Source: Citreicella sp. C3M06
GTDB taxonomy: Bacteria; Pseudomonadota; Alphaproteobacteria; Rhodobacterales; Rhodobacteraceae
Reading direction: 5' to 3'
DNA: 64,000 nucleotides
Assembly (NCBI RefSeq): GCF_018860705.1
Contig: NZ_JAHKQA010000030.1
Coordinates: forward strand, 1 to 64,000
The notes beneath the pieces were generated by a model. That model did no database searches. It was given only the letters and a program-made list of their open reading frames with translations, and was not told the DNA's origin. Made by a program: the position numbers and the translations under genes. Below, one piece after another: positions 1-9,700 of the stretch; within the stretch, counting starts at the first letter, position 1; each line of letters opens with the position of its first letter.

Positions 1-553
1 TATGAATCCTGACCCTAACCGTAATCAGCCTCCGGAAAAACCGGGGCGGTTCAGTTCGACTATCGGGCCACTGCCGCGCAGTGGCATGCGGATCGTGCGA
101 CCAAGCGTCCAAAGATCGGCAAGCTTGCAGTGAACCCGGTCCTGCGCGACTACGTGCAGGATCGGCTCTCCGGCCTCATTGCCACACCGGACGGAATCGC
201 CTTCGAAGGTCCCGTCAAGCTATGGAAAGGACGGCGAACCGTTCTCCGGCATCGCCGCCGCTGGTCATCTGCCTGGAGCCCAGAGCAGATCTCACAGCGC
301 CTGAAGGTGGACTTTCCCGAGGATCCAACCATGCGCATCAGCCATGAAGCCATCTATCAGGAGCTTTACATTCAGGGACGCAGGGCACTGAGGCGAGAAC
401 TCTCAGCCTGTCTCCGCTCTGGGCGCGCACTCAGGCTGCCCCGCGAACGAGCCCGGAACTGGGGCAAGGCCTTCATCGCCGATGCCCTGATGATCAGCGA
501 CCGCCCAGCGGAGATCGGCGACAGGGCCGTTCTTGGTCATTCATTGCTCGGCA

Positions 554-577
554 GTGCATTTGCAAAGAAAATGGCAC
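554..577. repeat. Imperfect hairpin within a 42-nt insert in the IS30 transposase
   Basis: Arms GTGCATTT and AAATgGCAC (one bulged base) surround a 7-nt loop. The hairpin sits in the middle of a segment that is absent from the conserved GHWEGDL block of IS30 transposases. Confidence 0.45.
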
Positions 578-884
578 GAGAGGGGGAAGGCGACCTCATT
601 CTTGGTCTCGGCAGATCGGTGATCGGCACACTGGTCGAACGCACGACCCGCTTCACCATGCTCCTGCACTTGCCGCGAATGGAGGGGCACGGAACGGCCA
701 AGTCCGTCAAGAATGGGCCGGCGCTTGCTGGTCACGGCGCCGAGGCCGTCCGGGATGCCATCGCAGGGACGATCAGCTGCCTGTCTGCCGAGCTACGCCG
801 CTCGTTGACCTGGGACCAGGGGGCCAAGATGGCCCAACACGCGCAACTGCGGATTGCTACCGGTCTTGAGATCTACTTCTGCGG

Positions 885-943
885 CCCTCAAAGCCCTCAA
901 AGCCCTCAAAGCCCTCAAAGCCCTCAAAGCCCTCAAAGCCCTC
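885..943 (+). repeat. 9-bp tandem repeat (CCCTCAAAG) x 6.5
   Basis: Six perfect copies of CCCTCAAAG start at 885, 894, 903, 912, 921 and 930, followed by a partial copy. The unit encodes the PQSP motif of IS30 transposases, so a motif normally present once has expanded in place, most simply by replication slippage. It lies inside the disrupted transposase and is followed by a palindromic insert. Confidence 0.97.
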
Positions 944-949
944 CTCGGC

Positions 950-966
950 CGATTGCCGCGCAATCG
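950..966. repeat. Perfect 7-bp-arm palindrome in the IS30 remnant
   Basis: CGATTGC-CGC-GCAATCG lies within the approximately 44 nt that separate the 9-bp repeat array from the resumed transposase sequence (TGG codon at 983). It is a hairpin with a 3-nt loop, absent from the family consensus at this point. Confidence 0.6.
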
Positions 967-1203
967 TCTGGTGGGCAATGCATGGCAACGCGGCAGAAAT
1001 GAAAACATCAATGGTGTGCTCCGCCAATACTTCCCAAAGGGTACGGACCTAAGCTGGCATGGCGCTGATGAGCTGAGCGCCGTTGCAAACGCGCTGAACA
1101 CGCGCCCCAGGGAAACATTGGGCTGGAAAACACCGGCAGAGGCTCTCAGCCAGCTGCTCAAACAGGATATGATCGACGGTGTTGCGACGACCGGTTGAAT
1201 CCG

Positions 1204-1795
1204 CCTTGGCTGCCGCGATCAGTGTGGTGCAAGCAGCCCTTGAGCGGTTGCCGCAGTGCGATGCCCATTTTCAGCGCCCGGATGGCCAGGTCGCGTTTCA
1301 TCCGGTTGCTGACCGCCCAGCCAATGACACACCTCGAATGCAACTCGAGGATCACGGCGAGGTAGAGCCAACCCTCCTGCGTGCAGACATCGCTGATGTC
1401 GCCCGCCCACGTCTGGTTCGGACAATCGGCCGAGACGTCGCGATCCAGCAGGTTCGGCGCGATATTGAACCTGTGGTTGCTGTCCGTGAACGCATTGAAC
1501 CTCTTGTTTCTTTCCACGGAAATGCCGTTCTCACGCATCAGCCGACCGACGCGACGACGCCGACACCCAGATCCAACTCTTTCAGTTCTCCGGTCATGCG
1601 TGGGCGGCCATAACTCCCCAGAGACAGGGCGAACTGTTCGCGGATGTGCGCGAGGAACACCATATCCTTTCGCTGGCCCTGGCTCAGCGGACGATTACGG
1701 TAGCCGCGATACCCTCGTGGGCTGACATCCAAGATCTGGCACAGCCGCTCGACAGAGAGCATGTCCGCGTTCTTTGCAATGAAAGCAAACCTCAT
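1204..1795 (-). pseudogene. IS3 family transposase orfB (rve integrase), frameshifted and truncated
   Basis: Translation gives MRFAFI..., then blocks SYGRPRMT, MRENGIS, FNIAPNLLDRD, TWAGDIS and GWLYLAVILELHSR, typical of the IS3-family integrase core. A frameshift near 1590 splits the ORF just before MRENGIS. The sequence ends at HHTDRGSQ (about 1204), where the IS30 remnant begins, so the rest of the catalytic core with its final Glu is missing. The start ATG at 1795 overlaps the orfA stop (ATGA), the usual IS3 arrangement. Non-functional. Confidence 0.9.
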
Positions 1796-2063
1796 GCCAA
1801 GAATTGGATAGCCTTTTTTAATACCTCCCTCTCCTCCCGAAGCATGCGGTTCTCTTTGCGCAGCTCCGCAGCTCCGCAGCTCCGCGTGCAAGATCAGATT
1901 GGGCAGCAGGCTTCTCTGGATTGCGCCGATCCTGCTGTATCCAGCGGCTCAGCGTCGAGAAGCCAATCCCGAAATCCGCCGCCACCCGCTTGCGCGGCAA
2001 GCCGCTCCTCAACGCAACGCGCACGGCTTTTGCGCGGTATTCCTCGGTCGGTCGTGATGCCAT
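1792..2063 (-). pseudogene. IS3 family transposase orfA, frameshifted
   Basis: Begins MASRPTEEYRAKAVRVAL with a GGGAG ribosome site 7 nt upstream, followed by a helix-turn-helix (PRKRVAADFGIGFSTLSRW). After the segment QSDLAR the frame breaks. The leucine-zipper part (LRKENRMLREER, then VLKKAIQFLA) continues in another frame to a stop at 1792. The break coincides with three tandem copies of an 8-bp unit (1862-1885), so slippage added 16 nt and destroyed the frame. Homologous to IS3-group DNA-binding subunits. Confidence 0.85.
1862..1885. repeat. 8-bp tandem repeat (AGCTCCGC) x 3
   Basis: Three perfect copies, at 1862, 1870 and 1878. It lies exactly where the IS3 orfA reading frame breaks. 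Because 16 extra bases are not a multiple of three, the expansion by itself explains the frameshift. Confidence 0.95.
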
Positions 2064-2257
2064 CTGTGTTCTCCCTTGCGACACAAGACGTGGTCCAAGG
2101 AGCGGCACAATCCCGCGACAGGTGTCAAAGATATATCATTCGAGACGCCGCTATGCACGGATCTCTGGTCATGAGGGCAGCCTCAGGCAGCCGGTCCAAA
2201 TCGGGTGGTTCCTTTTCTGGGGGCAGGGCCAAGCTTGAAAACGAACCGGCTCTGGGC

Positions 2258-2683
2258 CTACCGGCGTTTCTTTGCTCTCACGTAGATCTCGAAGCGATGC
2301 CCGACGATATCGAAGCCGTGCTCATCGGCGATCTTTTTCTGAAGCTCTTCGATCTCATCGCAACGAAATTCGATGATTTCATCGGTCTCGACGTTGACGA
2401 GATGATCGTGATGTTCCGAACCGCCCGCCTCATACCGCGCGCGACCGTCGGCGAAGATATGACGCTCGATCAGACCGTAACTCTCGAGCGTATTCATCGT
2501 GCGATAAACCGTGGCGATCGAAATGCTCGGAGCGAGCCTGACAACACGCCGGTGGAGCTCCTCGGCATTGGGATGGTCGGGGGAGTCTGACAGGATCTTG
2601 AGAATGATCCGTCGCTGCTCGGTCACCCGCATGCCTTTTTCCTTGCAGAGCTCTTCCAGCTTTTTCTCGAGATTGTCTGTCAT
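2258..2683 (-). CDS. fur: Fur-family metal-responsive regulator (Fur/Mur type)
   Basis: Protein of about 141 aa beginning MTDNLEKKLEEL. It has an N-terminal winged helix (KGMRVTEQRR, then SIATVYRTMNTLE) and a dimerisation domain with the metal ligand run HHDH (SEHHDHLVNV). The CxxC zinc motifs of enterobacterial Fur are absent; the segment after HDHL has no cysteine, as is usual in alphaproteobacterial Fur/Mur proteins. An in-frame ATG at 2719 is possible, but conservation begins at 2683. The gene is divergent from sitABCD, and two Fur-type palindromes lie between them. That context favours a manganese (Mur-like) or iron sensor that represses the importer. Which metal it senses cannot be read from sequence. 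Confidence 0.9.
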   Translation of the reverse strand: MTDNLEKKLEELCKEKGMRVTEQRRIILKILSDSPDHPNAEELHRRVVRLAPSISIATVYRTMNTLESYGLIERHIFADGRARYEAGGSEHHDHLVNVETDEIIEFRCDEIEELQKKIADEHGFDIVGHRFEIYVRAKKRR

Positions 2684-2961
2684 TCCGCCCGCTTCTTGCG
2701 TTTTTTCGTCACCCGGCATCGATGCGCCCCCGAGACTGGCTCGCAAGATAGCAGGTCGGCCCGGAGGGGTCATTACCGGATACGCCCCTGACCAGAGTGT
2801 CCATGTTTACGGCGGTTGCATGTGGTGTGGCCAGGGCGGGGTAGGGCGCAGATCCCAGACGAAACTGTGATCCTGCGCGGCGGGTCCGTGGCGACTTTGA
2901 TCTGGTGCAAAAAGGGGCTGCGCCATGGGGCAGCCTGAGGAGGTACCATTATTGCGAATGA

Positions 2962-2975
2962 ATTGCAGTTGCAAT
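2962..2975. promoter_or_regulatory. Putative Fur/Mur operator 1 upstream of sitA
   Basis: ATTGCA-GT-TGCAAT has perfect 6-bp arms around a 2-bp centre. It lies between fur and sitA, 96 bp before the sitA start. Fur-family dimers in alphaproteobacteria bind such TGCAA-containing palindromes; binding here is inferred from position. Confidence 0.6.
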
Positions 2976-2997
2976 GCGTGCGCGATGCGCTATCACT

Positions 2998-3016
2998 ATT
3001 GCGACTCACTCTCAAT
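2998..3016. promoter_or_regulatory. Putative Fur operator 2 upstream of sitA
   Basis: ATTGCGACTCACTCTCAAT is a 19-bp palindrome in which 7 of 9 base pairs match around a central C, the length and style of a classical Fur box. It ends 54 bp before sitA, within the likely promoter zone. Confidence 0.55.
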
Positions 3017-3070
3017 TATTGTGCAGGCGGTGGACGCCAGAGATTTGATTGGACCATGAAAGGACCAGCT

Positions 3071-3976
3071 ATGACTTTGACGATGATGCGGCTGATGGGG
3101 GCGGTGACGGCAACGGCGCTGACGAGCGGCGCCGCATTCGCTGACGAGGAGCGGATGAAGGTCGTGACCACCTTCACGGTTCTGGCGGATATGGCGCAGC
3201 AGGTGGCAGGCGATGCGGCGGATGTCGTCTCGGTGACGCGGCCGGGGGCCGAGATCCATGGCTATCAGCCAACGCCGCAAGATATCGTGCGCGCGCAGGG
3301 TGCGGATCTTATCCTGTGGAACGGCATGAATCTGGAACTGTGGTTCGAGCAGTTCCTCGCCAACCTGAAAGATGTGCCGTCGGTGACCCTGACAGAAGGC
3401 ATCGAACCGATCCCGATTGCCGCGGGGGCCTATGAGGGGCTTCCCAACCCGCACGCTTGGATGGGGCTTGATAACGCGCTGATCTATATCGACAACATCC
3501 TCAAGGCCTTCGTCGAGAACGACCCGGAAAACGCGCAGATCTATGCCGACAACGCCGCGACCTATAAGGAAGAACTGCGCGCCACGCTCGAACCGTTGCG
3601 CCAGCAGGTTGCTGCGATCCCCGAAGCGCAGCGCTGGCTGGTGACCTGCGAAGGCGCGTTCAGCTATCTCGCGCGCGACTTCGGCATGCGCGAGCTGTAC
3701 CTCTGGCCGATGAACGCCGACCAGATGGGCACGCCGCAACAGGTGCGCGCGGTGATCGACGGTGTGAAGGAAAACGATATCCCCGTGGTCTTCTGCGAGA
3801 GCACCGTCAACACCGCACCGGCCGAGCAGGTGGCGCGGGAAACCGGCGTGCATTATGGCGGGGTGCTGTATGTCGACAGCCTGTCGGAACCCGATGGCCC
3901 GGTTCCGTCCTATCTCGATCTGCTCAGGGTCACGTCACAGACGGTGGCGGATGGCCTTACGGCAGACACGCACTAA
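3071..3976 (+). CDS. sitA: Manganese/iron ABC transporter, periplasmic substrate-binding protein
   Basis: 301-aa member of the cluster A-I (TroA/ZnuA/SitA) metal-binding proteins. It has a signal peptide ([20 protein letters not shown], cleavage near AFA-DEE) and then the mature domain starting with [17 protein letters not shown]. Likely metal ligands are His in [10 protein letters not shown], His in PNPHAWMG, Glu in [12 protein letters not shown] and the final Asp in YVDSLS. There is no His-rich loop of the kind found in ZnuA, which favours Mn/Fe over Zn. The start ATG at 3071 has AAAGGA 6-11 nt upstream. It is first in a four-gene operon with an ATPase and two permeases, the SitABCD layout. 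Confidence 0.92.
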   Translation: MTLTMMRLMGAVTATALTSGAAFADEERMKVVTTFTVLADMAQQVAGDAADVVSVTRPGAEIHGYQPTPQDIVRAQGADLILWNGMNLELWFEQFLANLKDVPSVTLTEGIEPIPIAAGAYEGLPNPHAWMGLDNALIYIDNILKAFVENDPENAQIYADNAATYKEELRATLEPLRQQVAAIPEAQRWLVTCEGAFSYLARDFGMRELYLWPMNADQMGTPQQVRAVIDGVKENDIPVVFCESTVNTAPAEQVARETGVHYGGVLYVDSLSEPDGPVPSYLDLLRVTSQTVADGLTADTH

Positions 3977-3996
3977 GATCTTCCTTGAAGAAACAG

Positions 3997-4024
3997 CCTG
4001 CTGGGCAAAGGATCGCCCGGCAGG
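3997..4024 (+). terminator. Intercistronic hairpin between sitA and sitB
   Basis: CCTGCTGGGC and GCCCGGCAGG form a 10-bp stem (one G-T pair) with an 8-nt loop, followed by TCTTTG. A hairpin at this place after a binding-protein gene usually acts as a partial terminator or 3' stabiliser, giving more SitA than ATPase/permease. Confidence 0.6.
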
Positions 4025-4068
4025 TCTTTGCCGTTCGAGGGACCGACCTCTCCAACAGAAGGCGCAAG

Positions 4069-4971
4069 ATGAAACATGACATGCAGATGAATGACGCAAT
4101 ACCCTCCGAAGGGTTTGGTCCCGGAAGCGGGATCGAGGCGCGGGATGTGACTGTAAGCTATCGCAACGGCCATACCGCCTTGCGCAACGCCACGTTCGAA
4201 ATTCCCCGCGGCACGGTGACGGCTCTTGTGGGGGTGAACGGGTCTGGGAAATCGACGCTGTTCAAGGCGATCATGGGCTTTGTTCCCGCGGCCAAAGGCA
4301 ACATCCGCCTGCTTGGGCTCGACGTCAAGCAGGCGCTGAAGCGCAACCTAGTTGCCTATGTGCCGCAATCCGAAGAGGTCGATTGGTCCTTTCCGGTTCT
4401 GGTCGAGGATGTGGTGATGATGGGCCGCTACGGGCATATGGGCTTTCTGCGCCGCCCCGGTCAGGCCGACCGCGACGCGGTGGACAGGGCGCTCGGGCGC
4501 GTGAACATGCTGGAATTCCGCCACCGCCAGATCGGTGAGCTGTCCGGCGGGCAGAAAAAGCGCGTCTTCCTTGCCCGGGCGCTGGCGCAGGACGGTCATG
4601 TGATCTTGCTGGACGAGCCGTTTACCGGCGTCGATGTAAAGACCGAAGACCAGATCATCGCCCTGCTGCGCGAATTGCGCGACGAAGGGCGGGTGATGCT
4701 GGTCTCGACCCATAACCTCGGCACGGTGCCGGAATTCTGCGACCGGACGGTTCTGGTGAAAGGCACGGTTCTGGCCTATGGGCCGACGAAATCCACCTTC
4801 ACCCGGGAAAACCTCGAAGCGGCCTTTGGCGGCGTGCTGCGGCATTTCACCCTCGGCGGCGCGGATCTGCACGATGACGACGATACGCGCAAGCTGTCGA
4901 TCCTGACCGATGACGAGCGGCCCTTCGTGCAATATGGCAACAAGACCAAGGTGGTGGAAGAGCAGCAATGA
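4069..4971 (+). CDS. sitB: Manganese/iron ABC transporter, ATP-binding protein
   Basis: About 300 aa. It has Walker [10 protein letters not shown], a Q-loop (VPQSEEVDW), the ABC signature LSGGQKKR, Walker B VILLDEPF and the switch His in VSTHNL, so it is a complete ABC ATPase energising metal import at the inner membrane. The start ATG at 4069 follows GAAGG; longer in-frame starts exist but the sequence upstream is not conserved-looking. The stop overlaps the sitC start (ATGA at 4968). Confidence 0.92.
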   Translation: MKHDMQMNDAIPSEGFGPGSGIEARDVTVSYRNGHTALRNATFEIPRGTVTALVGVNGSGKSTLFKAIMGFVPAAKGNIRLLGLDVKQALKRNLVAYVPQSEEVDWSFPVLVEDVVMMGRYGHMGFLRRPGQADRDAVDRALGRVNMLEFRHRQIGELSGGQKKRVFLARALAQDGHVILLDEPFTGVDVKTEDQIIALLRELRDEGRVMLVSTHNLGTVPEFCDRTVLVKGTVLAYGPTKSTFTRENLEAAFGGVLRHFTLGGADLHDDDDTRKLSILTDDERPFVQYGNKTKVVEEQQ

Positions 4972-5831
4972 GTACGCTTCTCGAACCGTTCACCTATGGC
5001 TACATGACCAATGCCATGTGGGTTTCGGCCCTTGTCGGCGGCGTCTGTGCCTTCCTGTCGTCTTACCTGATGCTCAAGGGTTGGTCGCTGATCGGCGATG
5101 CGCTGTCGCATTCCGTGGTGCCGGGGGTGGCCGGGGCTTATATCCTTGGTCTGCCCTTCGCGCTTGGCGCCTTCATCTCGGGCGGGCTCGCGGCGGCGGC
5201 GATGCTGTTCCTGTCGGACCGCTCCGGGCTGAAGGTCGATGCGATCATCGGCATCATCTTCACCTCCTTCTTCGGGCTGGGTCTGTTCATGGCCTCGGTC
5301 AATCCGATGGCGGTGTCGATCCAGACCATTACCATGGGCAACATCCTTGCCATCACCCCGGAAGACACGCTGCAGCTGGCGCTCATCGGCTTTGTCTCGC
5401 TTGCGATTCTGCTGCTGAAATGGAAAGACCTCATGGTCGTCTTCTTCGACGAAAGCCACGCGCGGTCGATCGGCTTGCGCCCCGGCCTGTTGAAGGCGGT
5501 GTTCTTCATGCTGCTCTCGGCTTGCGTCGTGGCGGCGATGCAGACGGTCGGGGCCTTCCTCGTGATTGCCATGGTGGTGACACCTGGGGCCACCGCCTAT
5601 CTGTTGTGCGACCGGTTCTCGCGGCTGATCCTGACCTCGGTCGCCATCGGCACGATCACCAGCTTTGTCGGCGCTTACGTCAGCTACTTCCTCGATGGGG
5701 CGACGGGCGGGATCATAGTGGTTCTGCAAACGCTGATCTTCCTGTGCGTCTTCGTCTGGTCGCCCAAGCATGGGCTTCTGGCGGCGCGGCGCAAGGCCGC
5801 ACAAGCGCTTCAGACGGAGGTGGCGCAATGA
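4968..5831 (+). CDS. sitC: Manganese/iron ABC transporter, permease 1
   Basis: 287-aa integral membrane protein of the ABC-3 family with about eight hydrophobic segments. Conserved blocks are [18 protein letters not shown] near the N-terminus and [18 protein letters not shown] near residues 190-210. The start overlaps the sitB stop and the stop overlaps the sitD start, both ATGA, indicating translational coupling. It pairs with SitD as the heterodimeric membrane channel. Confidence 0.92.
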   Translation: MSTLLEPFTYGYMTNAMWVSALVGGVCAFLSSYLMLKGWSLIGDALSHSVVPGVAGAYILGLPFALGAFISGGLAAAAMLFLSDRSGLKVDAIIGIIFTSFFGLGLFMASVNPMAVSIQTITMGNILAITPEDTLQLALIGFVSLAILLLKWKDLMVVFFDESHARSIGLRPGLLKAVFFMLLSACVVAAMQTVGAFLVIAMVVTPGATAYLLCDRFSRLILTSVAIGTITSFVGAYVSYFLDGATGGIIVVLQTLIFLCVFVWSPKHGLLAARRKAAQALQTEVAQ

Positions 5832-6676
5832 TGGACACCCTTCTTTTGCCGTTCCAGTTCAGCTTCATGCAGAATGCTTTTCTGATTTCGCTGATCGTTT
5901 CGATCCCCACCGCGCTGCTGTCCTGCTTTCTAGTGCTCAAGGGCTGGGCGCTGATGGGGGACGCGGTCAGCCATGCGGTGCTGCCGGGGATCGTGCTGGC
6001 CTATATCCTTGGCTTTCCGCTGATCCTCGGGGCGTTTGGCGCGGGCATGGTGACGGCCCTCGCCACTGGCTTTCTCTCTGACAACAGCCGCGTGAAGCAG
6101 GACACCGTGATGGGGGTGGTGTTCTCGGGCATGTTCGGGCTGGGGATCGTGCTCTATGTTTCGATCCATACCAACATTCATCTCGATCACATCCTGTTCG
6201 GGAACATGCTGGGCGTCGGAACCGAGGATCTGTGGACTGCCGGGCTGATCTCGGCCTTTGTCAGCGCTGCGCTGCTGCTGAAATGGAAGGATCTGATGCT
6301 GCATGCCTTCGATCCGGCGCAGGCGCGGGCCTCGGGGCTTCCTGTCGGGTTGCTGCATTACGGCCTGCTGACGATCCTGTCGCTGACCATCGTGGCGACG
6401 CTGTCGGCCACCGGGCTGATCCTTGCGGTGGGCCTGCTGATCACGCCCGGCGCGATTGCCTTTCTGCTGGTGCGCAGCTTTGGCAAGATGCTGGCGGTGT
6501 CAGTCGCGGTCTGCATGTTTGCGATGCTGGCGGGGACCTATCTGAGCTTCTTCCTCGACAGCGCCTCCGCACCAACGATCGTGCTGATCCTGACGGCGAT
6601 CTTTCTCGTGGCCTTCGTGCGCAGAACGTTGCTGACCCGGCGCGCCTCCTCCGGCAAGGCACAGTTTCAGAGCTAG
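5828..6676 (+). CDS. sitD: Manganese/iron ABC transporter, permease 2
   Basis: 282-aa ABC-3 family permease, a paralogue of the preceding gene. It has the same GWALMGDAVSHAVLPGIV block, a middle cytoplasmic coupling stretch [13 protein letters not shown], and LILAVGLLITPGAIAFLL near the C-terminal third. About eight transmembrane helices. Two permeases distinguish SitABCD-type systems from single-permease ZnuABC. Last gene of the operon, followed by a strong hairpin at 6757. Confidence 0.92.
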   Translation: MMDTLLLPFQFSFMQNAFLISLIVSIPTALLSCFLVLKGWALMGDAVSHAVLPGIVLAYILGFPLILGAFGAGMVTALATGFLSDNSRVKQDTVMGVVFSGMFGLGIVLYVSIHTNIHLDHILFGNMLGVGTEDLWTAGLISAFVSAALLLKWKDLMLHAFDPAQARASGLPVGLLHYGLLTILSLTIVATLSATGLILAVGLLITPGAIAFLLVRSFGKMLAVSVAVCMFAMLAGTYLSFFLDSASAPTIVLILTAIFLVAFVRRTLLTRRASSGKAQFQS

Positions 6677-6756
6677 GGGGCCGGCGCCCGCAGGCGTATG
6701 GCGATATCCGCGACACGCGCAGAGCAGGGGCAGCGGCGGTTGCCCCCCATCCAAAC

Positions 6757-6783
6757 CGGCCCGGGCGGGATGCGCCCGGGCCG
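6757..6783. terminator. Bidirectional terminator between sitD and the RTX gene
   Basis: Perfect 11-bp stem CGGCCCGGGCG / CGCCCGGGCCG with a 5-nt loop, between two convergent genes. It lacks a clear T-run, but stem strength and position support termination in both directions. Confidence 0.75.
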
Positions 6784-6788
6784 CTTGC

Positions 6789-9700
6789 CTAGAGAAAGGC
6801 GATGGTCGCGGTTTCCAGTTCGGTGGCGGTTACGCCCTCGATCAGCACAGACCCGGTTGCCCAGGCCAGCAACACGCCATCGGCCTGATCGGCGACGCTA
6901 AGATCCGACAGATCCGTGACACCGACCCGCAGCTCCAGTTGATCGTCTGCCAAGGTAAAGTCGGAAATCACATCGGCGCCGGTGCCGCGTCCAAAGACAA
7001 ACACATCCTCTCCGGCGCCGCCGGTCAGCGTGTCGTCTCCGGTGTTGCCCACAAGCCGGTCGTTCCCCAGATCGCCGTTCAGGCTGTCATTGCCGCCGCC
7101 GCCGTTGATCCGGTCGTTCCCCGCGCCGCCCCAGACCGTATCGGCGCCGAAGGCCCCGCCTTGGGCAGTGTCGATATACAGATCGTGGCCATTGCCAAGA
7201 AAGGCCCGGTCGGTGCCGTTGCCGCCTTCGACACGATCATTGCCATTCTCGCCGTAGAGCGTGTCCGCGCCGCTGCCGCCGACCAGCGTGTCATGGTGAA
7301 AGCCGCCGCGCAGCACGTCATTGCCATCTGCGCCGACAAGCGAATCCCGCCCACCATTGCCGTACAACAGATCATCGCCGCCACCGCCATTGATCGTATC
7401 ATTGCCGCCATCGCCCCAGACCGTATCTTGCCCTAGCGCGCCGCCCTGAGCGGTGTCGGTGTATAGATCGTTGCCAAGCCCGAGCCGCGCCATGTCGGCT
7501 CCGTCGCCACCGCGCACCGTGTCGTTCCAGCCCCCTGCCAGCAGCAGGTCCGCGCTGGCCCCGCCCTCCAGCAGGTCGGCGCCGTCACCGCCGATCAGCG
7601 TATCGGCGCCGCTCTCGCCGTACAGCGAGTCATTGCCAAGACCGCCTTCGACGCTGTCATCGCCAAGCTGGCCATGCACAAGATCGTCGCCGCCGCCGGT
7701 CGAGATCGTATCGTTGCCGGAGCCGCCCCAGACCGTGTCGGCCCCTTCGGCGGTGTTCTGCGACGTGTCGGTGTAGACATCGTCGCCGCCGCCAAGGAAG
7801 GCACGATCTCGCCCGTCGCCGCCCCAGACGCTGTCGTTGCCGTTGTCTGCCCACAGCCGATCCCTTGCGGTGCCGCCGTGCAGTTGATCGGCGCCGGTGC
7901 CGCCGTGCAGGCTGTCATTGCCGCCGCCACCCTGCAAGGTGTCCTCGCCGTCTTCGCCCCAGAGCACGTCATTGCCCGCTTCGCCCGCCAGAAGATCGTT
8001 GTCAGCGCCGCCGAACAGCGTGTCATTGCCGAGGCCTCCTCGCAATGTGTCGCCCCCGGCTTCGCCGCGCAGCAGATCGGCGCCGTCTTCGCCGACCAGC
8101 AGGTCGTTATCGAGCCCACCCCAAAGCCGGTCATTGCCCGGGCCGCCCCAAAGCCGGTCGCGCCCAGCGTTGCCGAACAGCGTATCGGCGCCGAACCAGC
8201 CAAAGACCGTGTCATTGCCCGCCAGTGCGTCGATGTTGTCGGCCCCCATGGTGCCGATCAGCCTGTCATCCATCGTTGTGGGCGTGCCGCCATAGCCCGC
8301 GCCATCCTCGATGCTTACGGTGACCGACGGGATGGTACCATTGACATAAGTGCCTGCCCGCGCTGTGAAATTGAGCTGAAAGGTCTCGGTGCCCTCGACC
8401 AGATTGTCGCTGCGGGTGCGCACCAGCACGGTGGCGCTGGTCTGTCCGGGAACAAAGGTGACGGTGTCGGTGACAAGCGTGACATCGTCGCCAAGCGTCG
8501 CTGTGAATCCGGTGGCGGTGACATCGAATGTTTCCGCCGTGGTCAGCGGCTGCGACAGCTGCACCTCGATGGCGCGCAGGAAGGTGCCGCCATAGCCCTC
8601 GAACACGGGATCGGGCGAGGCCAGCAGCATGGTGTTCGACCCGGCGCCGTCATCATCAAGGATGGTCGCGTTCGCGCGCAGCGTCGACACGCCGCCCGCA
8701 AGGCTGGCGTTGGACGATTCATCATACAGTTCGATGGCGAAATTCTCGTCGCGCTCGTCGCTGCTGTCGCTGCGGATGTAGACGTAGATGCTGGCGGTCG
8801 TCTCGCCCGCGGCAAAGGTCACCGTGCCGTTGTTGCTGGAACTGCTCGACGCGTAATACAGATCATCGTCGTCGGCCGAGCCGGTCAAAAGCGTGCGGTA
8901 ATTGACCGTGACGGCATCGGTGGCCGGTTCAGACAGGGTGACCACAAAGCGCAGGTATTCCCCTTCCAAGTTTGTACTATCCGCGATCGAAATTACCGGT
9001 CCCAGACCACTGTCGTCGTCAAGAATGGTCGCGGTTCCAACCAATCCGCCGCTTCCCAGGGACACGCCCAATGGCGGTGTGACGACAAGCGAAAACGCCT
9101 CGGATGGCTCTGACAGCCGATCGCCGAACACGGGGACCGCCACGGTCGCCGTGTTTTCACCCGCAGCGAAGGTGACGGTCCCGGATTGCGCCTGATAATC
9201 CTGCCCGGCGGTGGCCGACCCATCTGCGGTGCTGTACCTCACGGTCAGCGCGCTTGAGGCGGGCTGCGACAGGTCAATCTGGAACAGCGCCAACTGGCTG
9301 CCGCTGTCGCCTTCGATCAGCAAGGGATCAGAAACGAACAGATCAAGGTTCGGTCCGGTGCCGTCATCGTCATAAATCACGGCGTTGGCGCTCAGTACGG
9401 CGGCGCCTCCGGCAAGCGCGGCGTTGTCGGATTGATCGTAAAGCTCGATGCTGAAGTTCTGATCGCGCTCGTTGGTAGAATCGCTTCGGGCGTAAACATA
9501 AATGCTGGCGGTGGTTTCGCCGGGGGCGAAGGTCACCGTGTCGTTGTTGCTGCTGCTGCTGGACGCGTAATAAAGATCATCCTCATTGGCGGTTCCGTTC
9601 AGCAGAGTGCGGTAGTTGACGGTGACCGCATCGCTCGCCGGTTCCGACAGGGTCACCACGAACCGGATGTATTCGCCTTCAAGCGCTGCGCCATCCGCAA

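Larger units (their letters stand above)
25..1198 (+). pseudogene. IS30 family transposase, disrupted
   Basis: Translation matches an IS30-type DDE transposase. It has the middle region (SWSPEQI-like, then RISHEAIYQ), the first catalytic block (EGDLILGLG), the second (SLTWDQG) and, in another frame, the terminal block NENINGVLRQYFPKG ending in VATTG. The reading frame is open only from about position 25; stops lie just upstream, so the N-terminal helix-turn-helix part is missing or shifted. Two insertions are visible relative to the family as I remember it: about 42 nt between the conserved PGH and EGDL blocks (about 541-582), and about 85 nt between PQSP and WQRG (about 898-982). The second shifts the frame and separates the catalytic Glu from the Asp residues, so the enzyme should be dead. 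Its right end abuts a truncated IS3 copy on the other strand. Confidence 0.9.

Noticed and set aside
885-943. Short tandem array considered as a CRISPR
   Set aside because: Units are 9 bp, directly adjacent with no spacers, and lie inside a transposase remnant.
4776-5828. Open frame (350 codons) on the minus strand opposite sitC
   Set aside because: Shadow of the sitBC genes with a His/Arg/Gln-rich translation typical of antisense frames.
7000-8280. Repetitive GC-rich tract considered as a satellite or repeat region
   Set aside because: It is the coding region for RTX nonapeptides of the minus-strand giant protein; the periodicity comes from the protein.
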